Below are positions 34,720 through 45,300 of a stretch of 64,000 nt of DNA, in pieces. Each line of letters starts with the position of its first letter. Position 1 is the first letter of the stretch. Origin of the DNA: Angiostrongylus vasorum (taxonomy: Eukaryota > Nematoda > Chromadorea > Rhabditida > Metastrongylidae). The notes under the pieces are model-generated. The model was not told where the DNA came from and made no database searches. It worked only from the letters and a program-made list of their open reading frames with translations. Made by a program: the position numbers and the translations under genes. The stretch covers positions 868,001 through 932,000 of the forward strand of contig JADANN010000202.1 in the NCBI GenBank assembly GCA_018806985.1, given 5' to 3'.

Positions 34720-35665
34720 CGGTACAGTTTGTTACGCAGCACAGATGGCTCGAAATTTCAGCGAGATGTGGGACCAAGAATGTGTAAACGAATAGATATT
34801 GAAATGTTGGTTTGGAAAAGCTAGTCGTGGAGAAACCTTGAAGATGAAGAAGGTAGCAAGCGCCCTTCTTTTTTTGTTCCTGACAATGAACCAAAGAATA
34901 TGCTGAGGGCAAATACATGCGCAACATTCCAAGAACTTGCAGGAGAAGTCACTGCAAGCATCTCAGCTGTTTCGGAGATCTTAAAGAATCGGAGATTCGG
35001 AGAAAACCTAGGAAGTCGAGCAAGCTCGAAAAAATGGATATATAATAATAGAAAAAAAGGTTTCTGAGGTACTCTTGGCGCTCCTTCTGTGCAAATGGAA
35101 AAACCCGTTTCTCCACCGTATTGCATCGTCCGATGAGAAGTGCGACGTCTATGGCCACGGAAGGCGTTCGGTTCAGGGTTGGACCGAGATGAAGCTCCGT
35201 AGCACCTCTCGAAGCGAAACTGCACTAAAAGAAGGTGATGCCACTGTTTGGAGGTCTGTAGATTTTTTGATCGACCAAAGCTTCTTAAGACTATGTGAGA
35301 CGATTACGGTGGAAAAGCACGTCCGGCTAATCTAAAAAAGCACGTACATCTAAATATCTACGCACCGTATTAGTCAAGAGAAAGCGACCGCGACTAAACG
35401 TCGCGGCAGGGAACGTTGTCGCAGTTGAACAAGCTCCGCTACAAAACTCTGTCTCGTCCAAAATACTCTCGCGTCTCCACTTGCAATTTTTCAAGTATTT
35501 CAACTCTCTGTGTAAGTGCTGCTTCAGTAACCAAGTGGTGGAGCCCGAAACTGTTCTTGGCCCTTGCAGAACTAATGTTTTATTCGGACAGGATACATAA
35601 AATTGTTGGGAATGTCGGTTCTGAGAATCAGAAACGTGTTCCTTACTGGTAAAAAAAAGATTTTT
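34720..35665 (+). pseudogene. Mariner-family transposase relic
   Basis: Pieces in several frames align in order with mariner transposases. The N-terminal linker appears as WRNLEDEEGSKRPSF and TFQELAGEVTASISAVSEIL, and the catalytic-domain start as KNPFLHRIASSDEK. Next come VWRSVDFLIDQSFL and ETITVEKH, then SQLNKLRYKTLSRPKYSR (usual family text NELGYETLPHPPYSP), and the end LMFYSDRIHKIVGN. The third catalytic Asp region is destroyed, with at least five frameshifts. No terminal inverted repeats were identified. Confidence 0.75.
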
Positions 35666-35842
35666 ATTAGGACTAACAAAGTTTGTTTTGAAGTGAGCCA
35701 TACCAGATTGAAGGTACACATTGAAATTGTGTATTAATTTTTGAACAACGTAATGTAGTCATCACAGTAATAATAAGATTGTAATGGTAACGACATCACG
35801 TTTTTTGATTTTAGGCCTTTACGCCTGCTTCTTTACAAACAA

Positions 35843-37901
35843 TTAAAAAACGCTTACACTTGTATCTGGACTGGACTTTGATGGTGGAGTCTGCTCAGTT
35901 TCTATTACATTCGGTGCCATTCTAATCGACTTTAGTTGGACACCTTTGGATTCGGCTGGTGTTCTCGCGAACGACTTGCCACTCGGTGCCGTCAGATTCT
36001 GTCGAGGCTTTTTCCTTAATTCATCGTGTTCTATTAAGCGTCGGTTTTAACACGTTCTTAATCACAGTTTACTCACTAGCATTTCCATTTCTATAAGAGG
36101 ATTAGCAGTCCTGTCGTCCACAGTCTTAGTACCTTTCAATTTTGTTTTTTTCGTCAAAATTGTTCTTCTTTGGTCTTTTGGATTTTTCATACCGCGCTAA
36201 ATTTTTTTTTCCGCTGATAGGTGTTGAGCTCAATCGAGATTTCTTTGCAACGTGCAGTCTTTATATTTGTAAGTCGCCGTCATCTACACTGTAATCAATA
36301 GAATTTCATGGGATCCTACCTTCTCCACATTTGTTTTGCTGTTGGAAACTTGGGCAGGTTGTCTTTTCCCCATTGGCTCCAGTCGTGCTTCACTTTGACG
36401 TTTTACCAAAACATCACCGCCCCATGTTCGTGGTACATACTCAGGATGAAGAAGCATCACATCGAGCAGAATACGTTTCGCCTAGAGAACTTTTTTCCTT
36501 CAGTAAAGAGCGTTCTAGTGGATGAACTGATGGAAAATTCTACTTCCAGTGGATGCGGTGAGCAATGAAAACAGTGGAACCGTAAACTCCGAGGAACTCC
36601 TACCTTCACAAAATAAGAAAGAATCCATCATATCGTTACATCCCGCCCAAGTTCTGGTGAATCGATGTTCCGTGCTTTTCACAAGCGAATAATGGTAACT
36701 TATGGACATTTATTAACTTCCATTTTTCAAATGAACAGGCCTTTTGCGTGTCGAGAAGAAATATACGAAGCTCGTTGTCCACAAAGTCGTCGAATTTGTC
36801 CGGTCTCATGAGTAACACGTCGATCGCATATGATAATGCCTTATCGATTACCATGACAATCTAAGATAAAGATGGTTATGTCTTAGAAAAATGGTCCCGA
36901 ATTCTCACTTCGCAAGCTAATTGCTTAAAGATTTGAGAGAGGACTGGTAAATTCGGTGACCCTTAAAAAAGTGAAGGCAACCTTTTTATAAATCAGCTAT
37001 TTTAGCCCAGCTGTACATGTTGTTGTCACAAGGCGTGTTACTGTACTTTTATGCTTTTACCCTTATCACGCCCGCGTCCATTTTCGCGTGCAAGGTCAAT
37101 CGCACCTCGTGTCATTGGAGCGCAGTCGAAATGCACGTTGACGTCAAGATGTACGGTCCGCGAGCCCTTACAAGAGACATGACACACCTGTTTCTTGAGG
37201 TTATCATTCCATTACTCGGTTTCCTCACCCATTTTTTCGTCTCTATAACTTCTACCTACTTGACATGTTCTTCTGTGCATGTTCCCATGTTCCCAGGGCA
37301 CCTCTTCTGTGTGACCTAACTCATGTACCTGTTGAAAAAAAATTCGCGCATTATATAGCATTGGTGCATCAATTTTCCGCATGGTACTGACCAATCGCGT
37401 TGACGGGTGATTGCTGATGGCATTGATCGATAGAACTAGCTGAGAGGCAGATGAAATGAAGGACCCGCATGGCCTAGTGGTGAACGCATTAGCTCCCGGA
37501 AAAGGTAATAGCGCGGTCGCTCTCCACCGCAGACACTTGCGGTCCCGAGTTTTGCAAATATCTCAGCAACGTTGTGGTTGTATTCTTCGTGGCTTTGGTA
37601 AACTAAGAATGTTGCCGACAATAGAGCTGTTTTCTTGATGCTAACTCGTTTATTTGATTTTTTGCCCACTTTCTCTGGTAATGAACTAAGCCGGGGGGCA
37701 AACATTTCAGCCTTGTCTTGTCTATACCATTTTAAATAAGACTAGCAAATGAACACTTACTTCTTGAGTTGGCTTTGGTTCAACAGCTTCGAAGAAATTG
37801 CACAGCATCGTTCGTTCAACGTTACGTACGCTGTGTTCGAGCAATTGATTCCGTTTCATAATTTCCAAACCACGAACGGCGGTTGCTTCTTGTTGACTTG
37901 T
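35843..37901 (-). CDS. C-terminal exons of an unrecognised basic protein
   Basis: Four minus-strand exons join without a phase break: 37761-37901, 36320-36481, 36073-36196 and 35843-36030, the last ending in TAA (or continuing via a GTAAGC donor at 35857). The donors GTAAGT, GTAGGA and GTAAAC and the acceptors ATACAG, CTCTAG, TTTAG and AATAG are acceptable. The encoded 205 residues start TSQQEATAVRGLEIMKRNQL and include HSVRNVERTMLCNFFEAVEP and LLDVMLLHPEYVPRTWGGDV. The C-terminal half is rich in Lys, Arg, Ser and Thr (LRKKPRQNLTAPSGKSFART). I do not recognise the family. The charge suggests a nuclear or chromatin protein, which is an inference only. More 5' exons probably lie at 39.3-48.2 kb. 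Confidence 0.65.
37395..37580 (+). repeat. S3 repeat, 5'-truncated
   Basis: Starts at the GTTGACGGGTGATTGCTGAT block, then carries GTGGTGAACGCATTAGC, CGGTCGCTCTCCACCGC and TTTTGCAAATATCTCAGC. Confidence 0.8.
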
Positions 37902-39311
37902 CTGTATCACGATGAAATTGCAATCACATCACTTGAATGACGGGGTTGTGTTGAATGAGAACGGACCATTTAGTTAGCGTCGACTACACTCTCACAGGTG
38001 ATAAAAACGCAGGTCACCGACACAGAATAAAACAGAGCTTTCTTTAGAAAATAAAAAAAAACAGTAACAAAAGGCCGCCGAAGGTTGTGCAAACGATGTG
38101 CTGTTATTTCGTTCGAGAGTCCAATTGATGTATGTGACTCGAAATGTACACACTGGAGCGCAGTTTATAGGTCCGAGAAGCACTGAGGTTCTAACAAAAG
38201 AGCCATATTGTAATCCACATTAATGCTAAAATTGGAAATTTGTTCGTAAGTGAGGGCTTTTTACTACAAGGGAACGAGATTGGGGCTGCACAATGCGCCA
38301 CCACAATAAATCGATATCCATGTTCTGCACTACTCGCGAAGCATGGAAACCACCGCTAACTTTAAAGCTGGCTAAGATATTAGTCTGTGGTAACACTGCT
38401 CACTAGAAATGAGGACAAATTAAGTTGCTTTTGTGCAGATAGAGTGAAAGAGGAGAGAAGATCGAAACAAAGTACCGGCTTTTCATCAGGGTTTCTCAGG
38501 CTCTTCAGTTTTCTGTAGAAAACTTACAAGCGAAGTGAGTTCTTCTATTTTCTGAAATACCAGAATAAAAATACATCGTTTACTTGGTAGTTATAAAGCG
38601 AAATTCTTGGGAGGTTTCGCCATATTAGTTTATAAGTTATGATGATATTCATACAAGTTTGCTGCTTTTCTTCTATTTCCTACTAATAATTCATTTGGGT
38701 TAGCACTGATCAATGATTCAATCATTTTTTTATTTTTTTAGACGATATATTGCGCGGATTCACCAATTTCTTTATTCTATTCGTTTCCGCACATCCATGT
38801 CCTTTTCTTTTTATTTCTCTAAGGTCATCGTACCCCGTGTTTAGGGATATCGTTGATTGCTCGAGTGGATTCTCCATGGCGTAGCAGTACTAGGGCGAAC
38901 CAAATCTTCACCACAGAGAATCACCGGCTTTTGCTTATCCAAGACAGCTTTCGAGACAATTCTAGTAGCAACTGCACCATTCTAGAGGCATGGGAGGACT
39001 GGTTGGTGCGGTGCGGGTTCGAACCAGTGTTTAGAGCGTATTGCTGAGGAGCCTGGCTATGAATGACCTGCCCATATTCGATTCAACTATACAAATAAAA
39101 AAAAACTCTACAGATGCTGATTATCGTTAGGATCGAGAAATTTGCTTTACAATGAAGCAAGACTTGGAAACCAGAAGTTTTCTCTGGTAACAAATAAACT
39201 TTGGCCAATCATTTTTTGATTCGTATTTTTTACATTCGTTCTATTTTTTACAAAATAAAAGTAGCAAATGAGTGATTTCTCCTCATATATAATAACCAAT
39301 ACAATTCGTAC

Positions 39312-42300
39312 CCTTTCTTTTTTCCGACAGTTGTTTCTTCATGCGCCTCATTTGCAGCGTCAATTTACGATTCGCCAGTTCTAATTCTTCAATCCGAATG
39401 ATAAGTATCCTCAACTCTGTTAATTCCTGCATCTATAAAATATTACGAGAACTGTAATAAAATATTGGAGAAGTATAAGAACAAAAATAAGCCGCCGCAT
39501 GTACGCATCTTCGCACAGAACTAAAATTTGCTTGGAATCTAGTGTTCGAAACATTATCAAGTACACTATTAAGTTTAATGCGATGAAAAAAGAGGTGACG
39601 GAGTTCGAGACGACTAATCGCTTCGTACTTTTTTTCGATGCTACGTCAGGGCACAATGAAGCGTGACGGCACTGGATGTGGTAACAAAATAATAGGGTTC
39701 TGATCTGACATATCAAATGCCTGTGCAAGGAAGTCATTTTGTCGAAAGTCATATAGCACAGGCGTTTTCTTGCATACAACATGTCGATTGAACTATCTTG
39801 ACTTATAACCACAATGATGCTGAGATATTTACAAAACCCCGGACCGCAGGTGTGTACAGTCGGGATCGCACACGCTATTACCCTTCCAGAAGGCTAACAG
39901 TTCACCACCACATCATGCGCGTCTTTCTTCTCGCCTGTCTCTCAGCTAGTTCTATCCATCAGTGCCATCAGCAATCACCCATCAACGGGATTGATCTAGG
40001 GAGCCCAAATCGGCGTCGAACCCAGTTAAGCTGAGGCTGTAATTAAAATCACAATGCCAACGTTTTTTATTTGCTGCCTAATACAATTTTCCACGGCAGG
40101 AAGTGATGCGAAATTGCTGATGGAACTGATCGATAGAACTAGTTGAGAGACAGACGAAATGAAGGACCCGCATGGCATGGTGTTGAACGCGTTAGTCCCC
40201 GGAAAGGGTAATAGCGCGTTCGTTGCAGATATCTCAGCATCAAAGTTGTTACCTTGACTTAATTAGAATTTTTTGTATAATGAGAGATAATTATTTTGTT
40301 CTAAATCCACCATCTTCGTCCCTTACCTTGTCCGTACTATCAGTCTTGGTTATACCGGCCTAAATTACGAGATATAAGGATATAAATCTGGGTGCAATGT
40401 AGAAAAAATATCTTAAAAGCCCACCCTGCGTTTAATCTCAGCGACTCGAGAATTTCCTTGTGACTCACCTTCGATATCATCCGTGATTTCCTCAGTACTG
40501 GAATGCATTTCTTAACAGAAAAAAAGAAACACTAAAACGATTTATATGCACTGTCTAACAGCATACTTTTTCGGCAATTGATTTCGTGGCTTTATCTGTG
40601 CCACGGGACGACGACTCTTGCTCTTTTGTTTCTGTGGTTTTCCATCTAGAATATTCTACGAAGTATGATAATGGAAAGCATTCTTTCCTTTGATTATCTT
40701 CTCCTCATTTTTTATTTTATCCACCCTACTTTCTTCTTTTGGTGGTTTCATGAAAGTGTATTCGTATGTAACACCCTACATACACATTGTTAGTTTACGC
40801 CTAAGTATCCACACCCAAATTTGTCCGTTTCATGCACCAAATTCTTTCGGTTGATCATTTCGAACAGAATACCATATCTACAGAGAACTGAGAGGTGAAT
40901 TAAACGAGAAACTGAACTAAAGTTGACGTCATAGTGGAACGCCATCAAAATATCCATAGAAGATATTAAAGAACTGAAGTGCCCAAAACGCACCGCACAC
41001 CCCACCTGACTCAGCTTTCCAACAACTGCTATGCTTTGAGGCTTAAGCGTTGGTGGGCACACTAACCGCTTCAAGCATTTTGTGCAGCAGTGAAGTAGCA
41101 CATCAACGACGGCGAAAGTGCAAACGATTCAAAGAACATCAAGCTGAGCTATTAAGTTCGAAGAAACATCAAATATCAACAAACTTTCCCTTGCCGTGAT
41201 TCGGCAAAATCATCGACATATATCCAGAGCGAAGAATGGAAGAGGCGCCAATGCACACCGGAGCTCACCATCTGTGGAGAAGGGTTCTCTCAGTAGCACG
41301 ACGAAATTAGCTTATTCTGCTTTTCTCTCGGGCATTCTTTTTACGCCAAGGGTGCCATCAACAACAACCCGTTAAGGGGGAAAAACGAGGGCCTCAGTGC
41401 TGCAGTGCGTGACACGTGAACAGTAATTACGGGTTCGAATCTGGCCTGGGGGTCTAAGTTTTGCAAATATCTCAACTTCACAGTGGTTGTATTTTACATC
41501 ATACCGTGTCGTGAACAATGATAACATACAGTAAATAAAAAAGTGAGCATCAAGCCTATTCTTTTGGTTTTCCCGTCCATACTTACTTTAAAGCAATTTT
41601 TTTTTAGAAATAACAAACATATTAGCAAGTGTTTTCTTCATGACCAGACACGAATTTGCTAATAATAACAAGAATTATTCAGTATTGGCTCATGTTTCGT
41701 CGAATTCCGACCTCTTCAGAGCTGAAGAGGTCAAGCTCACTGCAATATAGTCAGGCAAATACTTCAATAACTTCAGGAGAAATACCGGGAACTTACATTT
41801 CAGTCGCATTTGGTACAGCCTGCTCGGATCCAGGTTATGGTGTCTGATTGTGGTTTTAGTTTTTCCCTCGTTTTTTTTTCTTCCAGGTTATGGAAGTATT
41901 TGGACGACTATATTGCAATGAACTTGGTCTTTCTAGGCTCTGAAGTAGACGAATCCGTCGAAACGTCAACCGGCATTGAATAAACCTAGTTACTAACAGT
42001 CTTGTCTCTGCACAAGAGGAAAACACTGACCCACTAAGAAATGTCAAGGCTAGTAGAAAGTCGGAACTGGAAAATACTATGTAATGTTTCAAATATACGC
42101 TACTGCTACTTTTATGTGAATATTGGCAAAGAAACCATTCATTACTTGAGTTTAGCTTTTCTCATTTTAGTTGCAGCTGGTCGAGCCACAGCGTTTACGT
42201 TTTCGAATTCCTCATTATCTTCGCCTTTAGCTTTTTCTATAGAACTGCAAACATCAAACATTATTGGATGGTCACAATTTGTTAAAGATTTCTGAGTAAA

Positions 42301-45300
42301 TTCTGTGAGCATTATGAAGTGTTAGAAAAAACAAAGGATAAAGCTCTCGGCGTTGATCAGTCGCTGAGAGATGCGCCATGCATTCGATTTTATTAAGCAT
42401 TGATCAATCCCCTGAGAGATGCGCCATACATTCGACTTTATTAAGTATCGTTTGAAGGTTATTGAATACACATCTGGCCTTTACAGTAACTCGCGGTGGC
42501 CTACCGATGTATCGAGCCAGTGCTGCTATCCTCCCAGATATGTATGGTCCCAATTTGCCGACCCAGGAGGGATGGAAGGCTTGGTGAGCCACGTGCGCGG
42601 GATCGATCCTATGTGCGCATTGCAGGGCGCATACGATCACTGCACCACACACGCCACAAGGAAATGTTAATGAATAAAATACACGAAACAGTCATTTCGT
42701 CAAAAAAAAATCTTATAAAAATACAAGAATCATACCATACCTCCTGGTCCTTTTCATTAAGTCCTGCAACAGATTACTTTACTTCGTCACCACTAGTCAA
42801 TTATATACATCCGCATCAAATAGGCGAAACATTCGTGCATTGTTTTGGGGAGGGATCCTTACAGTATGACGGTGAATGGGCGTTGTCTTACAACACTACG
42901 TAACGCCAAGAAGAGACAATTATGCTACTAATAGTTTACGGGCTCGTATAACCTACAGAAATACTAATGAGGTACTCGTTTTCTGTTTTTTTCTCCGTTT
43001 TGGTTCTCAGATAACATTTATAGTCGAAAGTCACTGAATGGAAGCCTACCGTATTTCACTCTAATATTTTGACGTTTAAGCTCAGACGTTGATTTTGTTG
43101 GTTGTGGTGGTGCTTCTTGTTCATCTACCTAAACCACAAAATTGTTCTTGCGTCTTAGGATTTTCTACACTATAAAAATAGAGCATACAGTAGCAATCGT
43201 GGCATCGACGAACAAAGCGGCTGCAAAAATATGAAAAATTGACGAAAAGAAATAGAGCATAGAGTCGGAAAAAATTGTTCCGAAAAATCGTTAGGGAACA
43301 TCGCTAAACTATTGGAAAACGTTTTTAATCTTAAAAGTTAGGCTTTGTTTCACACCTGCTTTTTTCTTTCTCCCTTTGCTTTCCGATATTGAATTACATG
43401 GCGAAGACTTTGGTCGATTACGTTGTTGCATGCCGGTCGCTTTTTCATCGCTTCCATCGACCTAGTGAATCATAGAAAATCATTCTTAATGAACCAAGTT
43501 GCGTTTTTCCTTTGTTCCTTTGGCTGTTATGTCTCTGATAACTTTTGCATTAAATAGTAGAAAAAACAAATGTAACGCAGTGGTAAGAGGTGCCTTTCAA
43601 TAAACAGGTGGTCGCTGGTTCGATTTCGCGTCTAAGTAATCCAAACTATCGAGCAAATCAGCACCAGACTTGCAAAGAAGGACTAAAGAATTCGAACGCC
43701 CACAAGCTGGCGCAGATCATTCTATAGACCGACTACACCATAAAAGACCTCCGCGGTGGTTAATGAAGTGAAATGCATGCCTCCTCTCAACGATTCACCG
43801 CCTCATCATGGCTGGGAGGTGTTGGGCTACGATGAACAGCGGGAGATTCATCCCTTCAGCAGGATCTCCCAAGCTGAGTAGTCCGCCGTTTCGATCAGGT
43901 AGCACAAGTAAAAGTAAACCAATACCAGGAGCCATCACCGTCCTCGTATCAAGCTAGTCGCATGCTGGCAAATCTCCCTCTGATCCACAAGGGTGGAGAC
44001 TCCCTGTGGTAGTGATGACCTGGGTCACCCTTTGGCTATGCTTACCTTGAGAATCCAGGAAACCACAATGGCTAAACCAGCAAATCCCCGAAGAATGAAG
44101 AATATACTGGAGCCCTTACAACCAGTGAAGACGGCCATCCAAGTATCCAAGTATCCAAGTAATAAATGCATGCATGGCCTACCCCTCAGAGACTCATCAA
44201 CGCGGAACCCTTTATCCTTCATGTTTTTTCTCCCTTTTTTCCATAATAGCTCCTTTTTTTTCAGTTTCCTAAGGTTGAGATTCGTATTGTGACAAAAAAA
44301 AAGGAATTAGCAATATTTCACAAGTGTTTCGTTCTCCACCAAACCCTTTTTTTACACGACTCGAAACCATATGTTGTGAGCATTCTGTCGTCATGCATTT
44401 GGATTGTTTACCCGCACCTGCCATTTACGACGATGTTATTCTTTTGCGCATAAATTCGGCAGCTCTTGAGGACATTGGATCCCTCCATTGAAATAGCCAA
44501 TATAGGCTGCCTACTGATTATCACGGAGTTTCCCCACTGAAGGATATCTTGCCGGTTAGTCATGCCGTCTACATGTGGGGGAAACGGGTTTAGTCGCGGA
44601 ACTAAAGCGACCTTTGCTTCCCTGAGGCGCAGACTTAGCTAGGTTATGACTCCCTGTTTCTACTGCGTCCATTTGGGACGTAATTTCTGTGTCTACGAGG
44701 ACATATTAAGGCATGCATGAGTGTATCTGTTCTCGTTTAATGCCGATTGTATTCTACAGGTCACTTCGGCCTGAAGCCTACAATCGACGTACAGGGAAGT
44801 ATATGGGAGACGGTTAGAAGTCGCCTCCAACAAATAAGGTCCATGTCCACTCTGGGAGAGACTGGGGAGTAGCCGTGAGTATACCTAGCTCCCATGTTCA
44901 GAGCTCAGCAAGCTATACGTGGGTATCAAGAAGCTAAACGCAGTAAAATAAACGGACCTTTTTTCCTCTGAGCTCGAAAGACCCCCCATCGTTGGGAAGG
45001 ATTAGAACGGAGAGGGTGCTGAAATCTCAAGGCCTTTCTATGCTGCCTAAATCGCAAAGGACTGGGGAGAAAATCTGTGCCTACAATGCACACTCACTTC
45101 CATCTGAGTCCTCGATACAGGACTTTCGTGCAGGAGGAAAAAAGGTACAACTTAGTCTGACTGGCTCAGACGAGAAGACACGGCCTATTCAACCTTGTCT
45201 ATGACATGGGAAAAGAACTGTTCTTCGGAACATGCGACAGTAGAAGAGGCGGCGGTGTCGCTATCCTCATTAACACGAGTTTGGCTATGATCGATTCATT

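Noticed and set aside
35327..35719. 130-codon minus-strand frame as last exons of the unknown gene
   Set aside because: It is antisense to recognisable mariner transposase sequence, and its phase does not fit the exon ending at 35857.
36308..36568. Plus-strand frames over 36.3-36.6 kb
   Set aside because: No good donor follows them. The minus strand has a 162-bp exon with both splice sites that joins in phase to exons on both sides.
38853..39050. Another S4-type tRNA-like repeat (GGGTTCGAACC at about 39014)
   Set aside because: It has only a B-box match. No A box or body shared with the S4 copies was found.
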